A stretch of 64,000 nt of DNA from Candidatus Endomicrobiellum glyptotermitis (GCA_031267715.1 JAIRYQ010000002.1:124001-188000), one strand, 5' to 3'. Positions 49,978 through 60,006 are shown, counted from the first letter of the stretch. The notes: a model not told the origin generated them from the letters alone. Program-made: numbers and translations.

Positions 49978-50552
49978 TTAAGCAGAGTGAAAATTTAAAA
50001 TCCTTATTCTTTTTTGTAAATTTGTTTTAGAGGCAAAGTCTTTTTTGTAAACTACCATATTCTCTACTACACTTAAAGAAAAAATTTTAAGTTTTACATC
50101 GCTCGGAATTTTTGATGCGATATGCTTAACAGCTTGAGAGACAGTTGTTAAAATTATGAGTGGAATTCTTAGATTTTGCGAAGCGACATCATACTCAGTA
50201 GCCTGAATTGTGTAAAAACAGTTCTCAAAACAAAATATGTTCCAAGACTTGTCACTCGTGATATTATTGTTTCTCCGCGGGACTACCTGAATCTAGAGGC
50301 GAGATTTGAGATAGCTGTACTATTTTTTCAACTATATCTTCAAAGCAAAATGGTTTTCAGTACAATTGTCATGAAGAATTAATGATTTTCTGCAATTTCT
50401 CTATTCTTCCCTTCCATAGAACAAGAATAAGCAGGTTCATCGTCAACCCCTGAAGTGTCAAACACCACTATATTCTACAAAATTGCATCTTGGTTAATTA
50501 TAAAATCCATAAGCGATGATTTGTCCGCATCTGTTCTACCCAGACACTTCAT
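49978..50552 (-). pseudogene. Multi-frame gene remnant upstream of tpiA
   Basis: Several minus-strand blocks read as protein but are split by stops and frameshifts. From 50552: MKCLGRTDADKSSLMDFI, a stop, then NIVVFDTSGVDDEPAYSC, ending at 50379. Next DIVEKIVQLSQISPLDSG, then ETIISRVTSLGTYFVLRTVF in another frame. Last, from about 50290 to 49978, one open frame gives YDVASQNLRIPLIILTTVSQ, AVKHIASKIPSDVKLKIFSL and SVVENMVVYKKDF. All run in the same direction and order, so a gene of about 190 codons has decayed here. I do not recognise the family. Confidence 0.5.
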
Positions 50553-50754
50553 TTTGATCTGAATATAAAATAAAGCTTAGCAGGTCACGTTTTTCTACGA
50601 TAAAATAAACTTACATTTTTTGTCGCTGTAGCTATTGTTGTGGAGCTATGTGTAAAACATACAGAATAACAAAACTTGTCGATTGCTCATGGATATACAA
50701 CGATATTTAATCTCATATGTTTGCTAAAAATAGTATCCTAAATTTCCAATCGCC
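50553..50754. other. Short spacer after nfnB
   Basis: About 200 bases between the remnant and the nfnB stop. No gene, hairpin or promoter was clear. Confidence 0.3.
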
Positions 50755-52116
50755 TCAACAACAATTATTTTTAAGATATTTTTCTATTGCTTTTGCTGCT
50801 TTCTTACCCATTCTCATTGCTTCTATAACAGTAGCTCCACCAACAACGTCCCCCCCAGCAAAAACACCAGGCAGTGAAGTCATAAAGCTATCATCAGTTG
50901 TAATATGTCCATGGCTGTCGATAATTAAACCGTAAACGAGTGATGGCAAAATCGGATTTGGATGTAGTCCTAAAGCTAAAACTACCATATCAGTTTCAAT
51001 TATATAATTGGATCCAATAATTTTACTAAGATGTCTTCTCCCTGAATTATCAATCTCCCCAGATTCCATCTTCATACACTCAATAGCTTTAACGAATCTC
51101 TTTTCGTTTCCAATAAATCTTACTGGACTTGTCAAAGTAACAAAATCTATTCCCTCTTCTTTTGCATGAATCCGCTCTTCTTTTCTTGCTGGCATTTCAC
51201 TTTCAGTCCTCCTGTAAATGAGCTTAACATTTTCTGCACCGAGTCTTAATGCCGTTCTTGCTGCATCCATCGCGGTATTTCCTCCCCCTATAACTACGGC
51301 ATTCCTAGCTTTATATATAGGGGTGTCGTAATTAGGGAAGTCAAAAGAATGCATAAGGTTTACACGAACCAAAAATTCATTAGCGGAATAAATATGATTT
51401 AAGTTTTCGCCTGGTATTTTTGGGAATATAGGAAGTCCAGCACCAGTAGCAATAAATATAGATTTGTACCCTTCGTAGAATAATTCTTTTATTGTTTTTG
51501 TTCTTCCTATGAAAGTATTTAAAATTATTTTCATACCAAGTTTCTTTAAATTGCACAATTCTAAATCTAGAACATATTTAGGCAGTCTAAATTCCGGGAC
51601 CCCATAGCGTAAAACTCCGCCAGCGTTGTGTAAAGATTCGTAAACTGTAACATCGTATCCCATTTTTAGCAGATCTCCACCGCATGTTAATCCAGACGGA
51701 CCTGATCCTATAATAGCGATTCTAATGCCGTTTTTACTAATTATCATAGTATTTGAACTATCCATAGATGCAGTGTTGTCTGCTGCGTAGCGTTCCAAGT
51801 TCCCAATACTAACACTTTCGTTTCTTTTTGATAAAATACAAAATTTTTCGCACTGATTTTCTTGAGGACAAATTCTGCCGCATATAGCAGGGAAATCATT
51901 TTTTCGTTTTAAAACTACCATAGCCTGTTTAGGATCGTTCAAAGAAAGATGTTTTATAAATTCCGGTATATCAATCCCAACTGGACAACCATGAACACAC
52001 AAAGGTTTTTGACATTGCAAACATCTCTTTGCCTCTTTTAGCATTTCACTTTGAATATAGCCACAATTTACCTGTTTAAAATCTCTTTTCCTAATGTTTG
52101 GATCCCTTTCGGGCAT
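50755..52116 (-). CDS. nfnB: NfnB-like NADPH-binding flavoprotein (GltD family)
   Basis: About 453-aa Fe-S flavoprotein related to the small subunit of glutamate synthase. N-terminal cysteine motifs CLQCQKPLCVHGCPVGIDIP and CGRICPQENQCEKFC bind two [4Fe-4S] clusters. FAD site IIGSGPSGLTCGGDLLKMG and NADPH site VVIGGGNTAMDAART follow; SLPGVFAGGDVVGGATVIEA is near the end. Next to nfnA it should form the bifurcating NADH-dependent ferredoxin:NADP+ oxidoreductase rather than glutamate synthase. ATG at 52116 directly after the nfnA stop; a GTG 24 nt upstream is less likely. Confidence 0.9.
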   Translation of the reverse strand: MPERDPNIRKRDFKQVNCGYIQSEMLKEAKRCLQCQKPLCVHGCPVGIDIPEFIKHLSLNDPKQAMVVLKRKNDFPAICGRICPQENQCEKFCILSKRNESVSIGNLERYAADNTASMDSSNTMIISKNGIRIAIIGSGPSGLTCGGDLLKMGYDVTVYESLHNAGGVLRYGVPEFRLPKYVLDLELCNLKKLGMKIILNTFIGRTKTIKELFYEGYKSIFIATGAGLPIFPKIPGENLNHIYSANEFLVRVNLMHSFDFPNYDTPIYKARNAVVIGGGNTAMDAARTALRLGAENVKLIYRRTESEMPARKEERIHAKEEGIDFVTLTSPVRFIGNEKRFVKAIECMKMESGEIDNSGRRHLSKIIGSNYIIETDMVVLALGLHPNPILPSLVYGLIIDSHGHITTDDSFMTSLPGVFAGGDVVGGATVIEAMRMGKKAAKAIEKYLKNNCC

Positions 52117-52118
52117 TT

Positions 52119-52964
52119 TTACTTTTTGCAACAGTTGCACCCCTGATTACGCTTGAAATTATCGATTGCTATCTTTTCAAGATTTTTAAATAAGTCTAGT
52201 CTTGAAACAAGCTCTTCCCAATCCACCAAATTAGCATCAAATTCAGGACCATCAACACAAGCGAATTTAATTTCATCATGAATAGTAACCCTACATGCTC
52301 CGCACATTCCAGTGCCATCAAGCATGATAGGATTTAAAGAAACTATGGTTTTTATATTTTTTTTTCTTGTAATCTCAGACACAGCTTTCATCATGGATAC
52401 CGGCCCTATAGCATATATTATATCTACTTTTTCTTTGTTTATAATTTCTTTTAAAGCATCCGTAACATACCCCTTTGTTCCATATGTTCCATCATTTGTG
52501 GTAAAAAGAATAGAGTCACTTTGCTGTCTTAACTCGTCTTTAAGTATTATCAAGTCCTTGCATCTAGCACCCATTATAGTAATGATTCTATTCCCAACAC
52601 TTTTCAACTCCTTTATAACAGACAAAATCTCAGCTGCTCCTACACCACCAGCAACTGAAACAACAGTACCGTATTTTTTTATTTCTGTAGGATGCCCTAA
52701 TGGGCCCATAAAATCTCTTATGTATTTCCCCGTAGAAAGAGAAGCAAGTTGCATTGTAGTTTTACCTACTTCTTGAAAAATTATTTTCACCAAACCTTTC
52801 TCTAAATTTGTTCCGGCTATAGTTAAAGGAATGCGCTCACCTATATCATTAACCCTGAGCATAACAAACTGTCCAGCTTTCGCATTTTTTGCAATATTTG
52901 GGGCACAGATTTCATAACTTCTTATTTTTGGCCCAATTTCTTCTATGCTCACAATTTTATACAT
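52119..52964 (-). CDS. nfnA: NfnA-like NADH-binding subunit (FNR family)
   Basis: 281-aa ferredoxin-NADP+ reductase-like subunit with FAD, NAD(H) and [2Fe-2S] sites, close to dihydroorotate dehydrogenase PyrK. RIPLTIAGTNLEKGLV is FAD-binding; VVSVAGGVGAAEILSVIKEL NAD-binding; the cluster Cys are in DGTGMCGACRVTIHDEIKFACVDGP. It ends in a Cys-rich tail GCNCCKK. AAAGGTGG precedes the ATG. Paired with nfnB one nt downstream. Confidence 0.9.
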   Translation of the reverse strand: MYKIVSIEEIGPKIRSYEICAPNIAKNAKAGQFVMLRVNDIGERIPLTIAGTNLEKGLVKIIFQEVGKTTMQLASLSTGKYIRDFMGPLGHPTEIKKYGTVVSVAGGVGAAEILSVIKELKSVGNRIITIMGARCKDLIILKDELRQQSDSILFTTNDGTYGTKGYVTDALKEIINKEKVDIIYAIGPVSMMKAVSEITRKKNIKTIVSLNPIMLDGTGMCGACRVTIHDEIKFACVDGPEFDANLVDWEELVSRLDLFKNLEKIAIDNFKRNQGCNCCKK

Positions 52965-53088
52965 TTTCCACCTTTAACACACAACTTATATTGAAATATA
53001 TTTTGCTAAAAACACCCCGTGCCTTTGCGTTATTATATATAATTTAGCGTCAAAGTAATATAAACACAAAAAAATAAAAATTTAAACT

Positions 53089-54255
53089 CTAAAATCTTCT
53101 AGGTACTATTCTTTTGAATTTTCTTTTTCCTACTTGCAATGTAAATTTTTTTTTACAATCAACAATATGATCTTCAAGCAATTTTTGTGAATTTATTCTA
53201 ATACCTCCTTGTTCCATGAGGCATCTAGCCTTGTTTTTACTTGACACCATCCCACTTTCGACAAGTAAGTCGGATAATCTCATTTTTATTTTTTGCATTC
53301 TGTATTCTTCCATATTATCTGGGATATTTCTTGTCGAAAAAATTTTATCAAATTCTTCTTTCGCTTTTATGGCCCCCAATTTGCCATGATACTTTTCTAC
53401 AATTTCTCTAGCCAATTCTGTCTTTGCATCTTTTGGGTGCATACTCTTAACGGCATTTAAATTTACTTGAGTAAGAAGTTCATAATATCTATACATAAGG
53501 GTGTCTGAGATTGACATTATCTTTCCAAACATATCTTTAGGAGAATCGTTTAAAGCAATATAATTATTATAGGATTTCGACATTTTCTTAACACCATCTG
53601 TTCCTTCCAAAATTGGCATTGTAATTACTACCTGAGCCTCTTTAATCCCATAATCTTTTTGTATCTCCCTACCTAAAAGAAGATTAAATTTTTGATCATT
53701 CCCACCAAGTTCTATATCTGCATTTAAAGCTACTGAGTCATATGCTTGAAGTAAAGGATAGAGGAATTCTACAATGCTTATCGGTTTATCTTCTTTATAT
53801 CTTTTTGCAAAATCATCTCTTGCAAGCATTTGAGCTACTGTACTTTTTGAAGTAAGATTTAAAAATCCATCTATGCCAATTTTATTGAACCATTTGCTAT
53901 TATAGATAACTTCTGTTTTTTCTTCTTCTAGAATCTTAAAAACTTGATCAGCATAGGTTTTTATGTTTACTTTTATCTGTTCATCTGTCATAACGGGTCG
54001 AATTTCAGATCTACCAGATGGATCGCCTATCTTAGCAGTAAAATCTCCAATTAAAAATATTATTTGATGACCCATATCCTGAAAAACTTTTAGCTTATTG
54101 ATAATGACGCTGTGCCCCAAGTGTAAATTTGGAGCTGTAGGGTCAATTCCTAATTTTATTTTTAATTTTTTACCTGAAGCAAGTTTTTTTTTTAGTTCTT
54201 CAGCGGGAATAACCTCACTTGTCCCGCGCACAATTTTTTTTAACGTATTATTCAT
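53089..54255 (-). CDS. tyrS: Tyrosyl-tRNA synthetase
   Basis: 388-aa class I synthetase of the bacterial TyrZ-like branch. HIGH-type motif [14 protein letters not shown] near residue 40, KMSKS motif [14 protein letters not shown], and an S4 RNA-binding domain at the C-terminus ([20 protein letters not shown]). AAGGA precedes the ATG. It lies upstream of nfnA, 124 nt away. Confidence 0.96.
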   Translation of the reverse strand: MNNTLKKIVRGTSEVIPAEELKKKLASGKKLKIKLGIDPTAPNLHLGHSVIINKLKVFQDMGHQIIFLIGDFTAKIGDPSGRSEIRPVMTDEQIKVNIKTYADQVFKILEEEKTEVIYNSKWFNKIGIDGFLNLTSKSTVAQMLARDDFAKRYKEDKPISIVEFLYPLLQAYDSVALNADIELGGNDQKFNLLLGREIQKDYGIKEAQVVITMPILEGTDGVKKMSKSYNNYIALNDSPKDMFGKIMSISDTLMYRYYELLTQVNLNAVKSMHPKDAKTELAREIVEKYHGKLGAIKAKEEFDKIFSTRNIPDNMEEYRMQKIKMRLSDLLVESGMVSSKNKARCLMEQGGIRINSQKLLEDHIVDCKKKFTLQVGKRKFKRIVPRRF

Positions 54256-55147
54256 ATCGATCCTTTTGCAAGTTTAATTACCATTAAAATGACAAACATT
54301 TCAATAAAAATATTTCTATTAACGAACGCCAAAACATTTAAATTAAATAAAGTAACGCGGATTAGATTATGTTTTAATGTTATCTATTCTTACCTTACCT
54401 TAACAAAAAATTTAGCAGTTGCTCTCATACTTTAAATATGTGAAGCTTATCATAATGATAACATCCAAATCTTTATATCTCTTAATATAAGTTAAAATGT
54501 TATAGTGACTATATTGGTATCCGATGAAATAGCTATTTGCTTAATATCTAAGACATAGCTCTCTGTCCGATTTGAATTAATTTTTCATAAAATAATAGTT
54601 AAAAAAAACACAAACTATAGCTCTAAAAATATCGCATAAATAAAGTTGTCAAAGTGTTATTGTAATAGAGTAAAAAAGTAACAAACAGTTCAAGTACACA
54701 TACCTCAGAGTTGCCTCGGGTTATTCTTTCTAGAGATCATTTAAGAGATTTTTCTATTGTGTAAAAGCAAGTTTTTGAAGCTATCCTGGGTATGTTAGGA
54801 GTCATCATGCGCAAAAAACGATGTATACATTAATCGTAATACATTCTGCGGTTTCTCAAGAAGTCTAGGACAAGAAACAGAAACTGTTACAAGAAACATT
54901 AGCAAGTAAAACACATTGTTTAAATCTCACTATAATTTTTTTTATTAACCGAACAACAAACCAGCACAAATCTTAATGGTAAAAATAAAAAAACCATATA
55001 AGATCTCTGAATTTTAATCATGCTATTGAAGGATTACAAACTTCCTACTAGTTTGTTAAATCACACAACCAAATCGGTGAATAAGAAATAAAAACTACAC
55101 CGAAATAGTAGTCAACTAAATTACTAAAGTTCACTATCACTTTCGCT
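54256..55147. other. 0.9-kb spacer upstream of tyrS
   Basis: No intact gene. A TTGACA at about 54644-54649 on the minus strand lacks a well-spaced -10. The minus strand has one 33-codon frame at 54920-55021 beginning MIKIQRSYMVFLFLPLRFVL and then VCCSVNKKNYSEI, which looks like a tiny lipoprotein or a signal-peptide relic; no ribosome site precedes it. Nothing else was recognised. Confidence 0.3.
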
Positions 55148-55576
55148 TTATTGTGGAACACTATTATTGTCAACCGCAAGAGCAAATCTTACAGCCCCCG
55201 CTTTTCTAGCTTTATCTATAAAATGTATTACGTGTTCATACTGAACCTGCTTGTCACCTTTTAGGATAATAACTCTATTAGGATTTGAGGATATAAGATT
55301 GTTTATGACATCTTTAATAGTTGGATTATCAACCTCTTTCCCTTCTATACAAACACACCCTTCTTTTGAAATCAAAACCTCAATATTTGAATTTGAGGCA
55401 TCTCCACTGCTGGAAGACATTTGTGTTTTTGGGAGATTAACTTTTATGGATGATGTATGCGTTGGCATCATGGGTGTAGTTATCATAAAAATAATAAGGA
55501 GAACAAGCATAACATCAGTGAATGGTGCTATATTGATTTCTGATACAACGGTACTTCTCTTTCTTTTTATAGTCAT
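55148..55576 (-). CDS. tolR: ExbD/TolR-family transport protein
   Basis: 142-aa protein with one N-terminal membrane helix carrying the essential Asp (INIAPFTDVMLVLLIIFMIT) and a periplasmic domain (NRVIILKGDKQVQYEHVIHF). It belongs to the proton-driven TolQ-TolR motor. ATG directly follows the tolQ stop. The placement with tolQ, tolB and pal indicates TolR rather than ExbD. Confidence 0.9.
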   Translation of the reverse strand: MTIKRKRSTVVSEINIAPFTDVMLVLLIIFMITTPMMPTHTSSIKVNLPKTQMSSSSGDASNSNIEVLISKEGCVCIEGKEVDNPTIKDVINNLISSNPNRVIILKGDKQVQYEHVIHFIDKARKAGAVRFALAVDNNSVPQ

Positions 55577-56218
55577 CTATTTTTTTACGTTTCTTAGAAT
55601 ATCTTTAACTACGGAAGAACAATATTCCATATCTACAACAAACTTATCTATAAATTTTATAAAGCAATTATATGCAATAACAGCAGGAATTGCCACAAAA
55701 AGACCTGCGGCAGTTGTAATAAGCGCCTCTGAAACACCTTTAATGATAACTGACATATCAGCAGCAGCAGCTCCTAAACCCATCCTTGAGATATCATGAA
55801 ACGCCCTTATGATACCTAAAACAGTTCCAAACAACCCTATATAAACTGCAATATTGCCAAGTGTTCCTAAAATAACAGTAAAACGTTCAAGTTTCACTGT
55901 TTGAAACATTATTTCTCGTTCCATAGCTTCACCTAAATTATCCCCATCTTCTTTAAAAGCGAGAATGCCTGCTTTTATAACTGAGGCCATAGGAGAGTTA
56001 ACGGTATTACAAAAATTGATGGCTTCGTCAAACTTGTCTATTCTTATTTCTTTTGTCAATTTATCTAAAAGTTTATCTTTTGTTATCCTAAACTTTGTCC
56101 AAAACTCAACCGATTTAAAACAAATAACCATTATTGAAAGAACTGATGCTCCTAAGAGAACGTAAAGGGTATGCCCTCCCATATTTATAAAATCTATAAA
56201 ACTTTTACCTTCAAACAT
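55577..56218 (-). CDS. tolQ: TolQ/ExbB-family proton channel protein
   Basis: About 213-aa MotA/TolQ/ExbB family protein with three membrane helices. TVILGTLGNIAVYIGLFGTV and GVSEALITTAAGLFVAIPAV are the conserved helices lining the motor. The ATG at 56218 is used; a GTG four codons upstream lies too close to the GAGG. Energises TolR and TolA to draw the outer membrane in during division. Followed without gap by tolR. Confidence 0.92.
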   Translation of the reverse strand: MFEGKSFIDFINMGGHTLYVLLGASVLSIMVICFKSVEFWTKFRITKDKLLDKLTKEIRIDKFDEAINFCNTVNSPMASVIKAGILAFKEDGDNLGEAMEREIMFQTVKLERFTVILGTLGNIAVYIGLFGTVLGIIRAFHDISRMGLGAAAADMSVIIKGVSEALITTAAGLFVAIPAVIAYNCFIKFIDKFVVDMEYCSSVVKDILRNVKK

Positions 56219-56252
56219 AAAAATATTCACATCCTCTTTGTTTAAATTTCAT

Positions 56253-57572
56253 CTAACCTAGGATTGGTGACCAAGATGGAGTATAAGAAGTGCCGGATAT
56301 TTCTACAAGCTTTCTTGTCCCAGAACCATCAATTGCCATTATATAAATTTCTCCTCTTCCAGATCTATTTGAATAAAACACCAAAAATCTTCCGTCAGGT
56401 GACCATGTAGGATTTTCATTATTTTTTTGATTATGCGTAAGTCTCGTAATTTTTGAAGTAGGTAAATCATAGATATACAAATCGTAGTTACTCTTCGCTT
56501 GTCTCATTGTAAAAGCAATTTTATCGCCACGCGGAGACCATGATGGAGAATCACAAGGACCACTTGTAGTGAGTCTCCTTACATTTTCACCCCTAATATT
56601 CATTATATAAAGCTGAGGATACCCTGACCTATCTGATATAAACACTATCTCCTGACCATTTGGGGCAAAAGATGGGCTAGTATCAATACATGCATCTTTA
56701 GTCATTCTTCGTAATAGTTCACCATGCACATTTATCATATATAGATTTGGGTATCTGCCCTTAGATAAAGTGAGAACTATTTTTTTACCGTCAGGAGAAA
56801 ATGAGCCTGTAACATTCAATCCTTGACACTTTGAAATGATACTGCGCTTGTTTTCAATAAGACTTAACACAAATAAATCGGGGTTATTATGTAGATAACT
56901 TGTATAAATTACCTGTCCTCCATCTGGAGACCACCTGGGAAGAATATTTATTTTGTTGTCTCTTGTCAATCTTCGCAAATTGCACCCATCGTAGTCTATG
57001 ATATATAACTCCTTGAATCTTGTACTATCGTTCACAAAAACTATTTTTGAGCGTGATATACCAATTTCACCTTTAATTCTCCTTATAATTTCATCGCTTA
57101 CTTCATGAGCCAGATATCTATAATTCGAACGGTTATTTTTATAATTATGTTTCCATATTATTCCACTTGTAACAACATCAATTACTTTTATTTCAAGAGC
57201 AATATTACATCCATCATCGCTCACAGAGGCGGTAACAAGAGCTGTTGTTCCGTTTTTTCTTAGAGAAAGCAACTTCTCCTTAAAATCATTTTCAGGGACA
57301 ATCTGTATTATATTGAAATATCTAGAAAGAATAAGATCGTTTTTAATAATTTTTTTGATAAGTTTTGCTGATTTTATAGTATTTTCATTTTTATCTGCAA
57401 CGTTAAAACTTTCTATGGCTACACCAGATCTCTTAGTAGTTGTACAAAGAGAAAGGTAAATACCGTCATCTGAATAAAGTGTTGCTGTAAAAAAGAAAAC
57501 CATAAAAACGCATAAGAATAAGAAATATGCGTTTCTTATTGAGCTAACCTTTACATTTACATTTAAATTCAA
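56253..57572 (-). CDS. tolB: TolB periplasmic beta-propeller protein
   Basis: 439-aa protein with a signal peptide (YFLFLCVFMVFFFTATLYS), an N-terminal domain and a six-blade beta propeller with repeated PRWSPDGG, GSFSPDGKKI, PSFAPNGQEI, PSWSPRGDKI and PTWSPDGRFL blocks. TolB binds Pal and links it to TolA. The start is TTG with AGGAG six bases upstream, which also puts it in an overlap of 29 nt with the tolA-like gene. Confidence 0.94.
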   Translation of the reverse strand: MNLNVNVKVSSIRNAYFLFLCVFMVFFFTATLYSDDGIYLSLCTTTKRSGVAIESFNVADKNENTIKSAKLIKKIIKNDLILSRYFNIIQIVPENDFKEKLLSLRKNGTTALVTASVSDDGCNIALEIKVIDVVTSGIIWKHNYKNNRSNYRYLAHEVSDEIIRRIKGEIGISRSKIVFVNDSTRFKELYIIDYDGCNLRRLTRDNKINILPRWSPDGGQVIYTSYLHNNPDLFVLSLIENKRSIISKCQGLNVTGSFSPDGKKIVLTLSKGRYPNLYMINVHGELLRRMTKDACIDTSPSFAPNGQEIVFISDRSGYPQLYIMNIRGENVRRLTTSGPCDSPSWSPRGDKIAFTMRQAKSNYDLYIYDLPTSKITRLTHNQKNNENPTWSPDGRFLVFYSNRSGRGEIYIMAIDGSGTRKLVEISGTSYTPSWSPILG

Positions 57573-58239
57573 AGTAAACTCCTAAAACGTCATCTTTATA
57601 ACCTTCAGGTAGATCTGGGAAGGGTATTGCTCTACGTATTGTGTCTAAGGCATATTTATCGTATTCGTTATTCCCTGAAGATTTTCTAACAGAAATATCA
57701 GAAATTGAGCCATCTCTACGAATTTTAAAATATAAAAGCACTCTGAGTTGATCATAGCCATAATTCTCAACCCACTCCCATTGTTTAGCTATCTTCTTTA
57801 CTACCTCTCCTGCGTAATAAGAATATCTAAAATCCGGAGTATCAAATGAAAGCGCACCGAACTGTGAGGTTGCTTCGATAGGGACCTCATCCGAGTTCAA
57901 AGACTGAGTATTTTCAAGATTACTACTATCTTGTGAAGTCTTTATGTCATAGTTTTTCTGTTTTTCTGTTTTTACTACAACACCTTCCCTTTGATTGTGG
58001 TTATCGACAACTTCTACTTTATTCTCATGCTTAACATTTAAAAAATTAGACTCTTTTTTAAATGTCAAAATTTTAGGTTGTCCGACTGTTTTACGTTGAG
58101 ATTTGGAACAGAAAGAGACCTCTACCGGTACAGATAAAAACATTGGTTTTTTTTCAGTATGAAATACAAGACAAATAAACACGAAGTGAAAAAAAACTGA
58201 AACTAGCAAACAAGGGAATAGGCTGCTCCTCCTATTCAT
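57544..58239 (-). CDS. TolA/TonB-like energy-transducing protein
   Basis: About 231-aa protein: N-terminal membrane anchor (FPCLLVSVFFHFVFICLVF), a middle charged low-complexity stretch, and a TonB/TolA C-terminal domain (VVKKIAKQWEWVENYGYDQL then RVLLYFKIRRDGSISDISVR). It sits between cpoB and tolB, where tolA belongs, so it likely joins TolQR to TolB/Pal. The long Ala/Lys helix of enterobacterial TolA is missing. I use the ATG at 58239; a TTG at 58278 would overlap cpoB. Confidence 0.82.
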   Translation of the reverse strand: MNRRSSLFPCLLVSVFFHFVFICLVFHTEKKPMFLSVPVEVSFCSKSQRKTVGQPKILTFKKESNFLNVKHENKVEVVDNHNQREGVVVKTEKQKNYDIKTSQDSSNLENTQSLNSDEVPIEATSQFGALSFDTPDFRYSYYAGEVVKKIAKQWEWVENYGYDQLRVLLYFKIRRDGSISDISVRKSSGNNEYDKYALDTIRRAIPFPDLPEGYKDDVLGVYFEFKCKCKG

Positions 58240-58258
58240 TGATTTTTCATTAGTGCTA

Positions 58259-58699
58259 TCATGATCCGTCTTTATCAAACATTTTTAGACATTCGCTCAT
58301 ACAAGTCCGAGCTTCGGCTACTCGTACATCGTTGGGATACTTATTTACGAATGATTCGAATCCGGAATGCGCAAGCTCATACCTTTTAGCTAAATAATCT
58401 CCATAAGCACGTCCATAAACAGACGAAGGTGAAGTAAATCCATCATCATTTTCCTTTACTAAACATGATTTACTTAGCAAAGGAACTTTACTTTGCAAAT
58501 CCTGAATTGAGGCACTGAACACCGCATAATCTGCGTTAACTTTTGCATGCAAATCGACGTAATTTTGCTGGAGATCTCCATACTGTAGACGTAACTGCGA
58601 TATTTCATCCATTAAATCTGCAACTCTGTTGTGGCTTGAAAAAGTACAACACCCTGTAGTAAACACCACGAAGCACAATATCACACTAAACAGGTTCAC
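58259..58699 (-). CDS. CpoB/YbgF-like lipoprotein, truncated form
   Basis: About 146-aa protein with a lipobox-like signal (CFVVFTTGC), a coiled coil (LMDEISQLRLQYGDLQQNYV) and a single TPR-like unit (VYGRAYGDYLAKRYELAHSG then FESFVNKYPNDVRVAEARTC). CpoB of E. coli is about 260 aa with more TPRs, so this one lacks most of them. The start is GTG with AGGAG seven bases upstream; no ATG fits. CpoB coordinates PBP1B and Tol. Lies between pal and the tolA-like gene. Confidence 0.75.
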   Translation of the reverse strand: MNLFSVILCFVVFTTGCCTFSSHNRVADLMDEISQLRLQYGDLQQNYVDLHAKVNADYAVFSASIQDLQSKVPLLSKSCLVKENDDGFTSPSSVYGRAYGDYLAKRYELAHSGFESFVNKYPNDVRVAEARTCMSECLKMFDKDGS

Positions 58700-58777
58700 A
58701 TCAAAACTCCTCTGTATTATATCATCTAAAATTTTGTAAAAAATTTTAAACAGCACAATGATGCGCTTTTATCATTT

Positions 58778-59269
58778 TCAATTTAATAGTCTTTTAATTT
58801 CCACCCTTCTGTTTTTCGACCATGCTATTTCATTGCCTCCCATTTCAATAGGCTTTTCTTTCCCATATGAAATAGTCGCAATCCTATTAGGTGCGATTCC
58901 TAGTCTAGTATAATATTCCTTTACTTTCAAAGCTCTACGTTGTCCCAAGGAAAGGTTATACTCAGTTGTGCCCCTCTCATCCGTGTGTCCCTCAAGAATA
59001 ATTTTTATATTAGAACCACTTACCAAATAGGCCGCATTTTCCTTCAAAGTTTCGATTGAACGCTCTGTTAAATCACTCCTATCAAACTCAAAATATACAG
59101 TTTTAAGGTTAATATCTTTACTAGAATTAACTCTTATCGATGGTTCATCATCAAAAGTACCCGTTTTTGTAGTATCGCCTATGATTTCTTTATACTTAAT
59201 ACTCTGTTTTTTACAGCCCACACCAAAAACAAATACACCAATTAGTGCAAATAATAAAAATCTTCCCAT
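58778..59269 (-). CDS. pal: Peptidoglycan-associated lipoprotein Pal
   Basis: 163-aa OmpA-family outer-membrane lipoprotein. Lipobox in LFALIGVFVFGVGC, then a peptidoglycan-binding domain with YFEFDRSDLTERS and ILEGHTDERGTTEYNLSLGQ, the Asp and Arg that bind DAP in this family, and GKEKPIEMGGNEIAWSKNRR. GGAGG six bases before the ATG. First gene of the tol-pal operon in this direction. Presence of Pal implies an outer membrane. Confidence 0.95.
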   Translation of the reverse strand: MGRFLLFALIGVFVFGVGCKKQSIKYKEIIGDTTKTGTFDDEPSIRVNSSKDINLKTVYFEFDRSDLTERSIETLKENAAYLVSGSNIKIILEGHTDERGTTEYNLSLGQRRALKVKEYYTRLGIAPNRIATISYGKEKPIEMGGNEIAWSKNRRVEIKRLLN

Positions 59270-59313
59270 ATGAAGCCTCCAGTTTCATGTCATTACTTTA
59301 AGTCTGATGGCCA

Positions 59314-59342
59314 ATTTTAGCATTTTTTTCTGTCAATAACAA
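59314..59342 (-). promoter_or_regulatory. Likely promoter of the tol-pal operon
   Basis: Minus strand: TTGTTA (59342-59337), 17-nt spacer, TAAAAT (59319-59314), about 45 nt before the pal ATG. A consensus TTGACA overlaps the spacer but has no -10 at the right distance. Confidence 0.45.
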
Positions 59343-60006
59343 ATTGGAGACTATAGAAACGAGAAAACCGCTTTTTAGTTTAACAACATACATACTTCTA
59401 TGCTTTTTCGAATTTAAATAACAACCTCCCTCACAACCATTTTTTTAACGATATAAAATACAAATTTTTGTTATACTTTAATTGTCTTAATATTTACAAT
59501 TGTTGATTTTAGACGTCTATTTTTTTTATAAGTCACACGTGAATTTGCATTTTTTTTTCTTCTTTTGTTTTGATCCATATATTTATTTTTAAAATTGCAA
59601 TAGAAATATTTCGTTGCAACATAAATATTTCTACAAAGTTTTTTGCCGAAATTATCTTCCCTATAAAATCTTATGTAAGCGACAAGACACTTGCTACAGT
59701 TTAAAATGTCTGACTTCTACATTAAGTTACCAACTGTACTATAAACTTTTATTCATACATTGCCTGTTTTAGTCACGAAAAATTAAATTTTATACCATTC
59801 TTATTTTTTAAACATATTAAAGGATAAAAATTTGGGATGCTAGTCATATTACAACAAAATACGATGCCCTATTAATACGACAACAAACGAAAGACGCGTT
59901 ACGTAAAAATAAAACTTGTCCATATTTTTTTTCTTTAATTTTATTTTTTTTAAAACCATTCTCAAACCAAAAATCAATATAAAAAACAGAAAAACCAATA
60001 AGGCTA
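59343..60006. other. 660-base AT-rich spacer between dusB and pal
   Basis: No supported gene on either strand. Homopolymer A/T runs dominate. A 10-bp palindrome TAGACGTCTA followed by eight T lies near 59510. No tRNA or domain was recognised. Confidence 0.35.

Noticed and set aside
55251-55799. 182-codon plus-strand frame across tolQ and tolR
   Set aside because: Antisense shadow spanning two real genes that both carry strong motifs.
59505-59530. Palindrome TAGACGTCTA plus T8 as a terminator
   Set aside because: As RNA the palindrome has no room for a loop without losing half its pairs, and no gene ends nearby on the plus strand.
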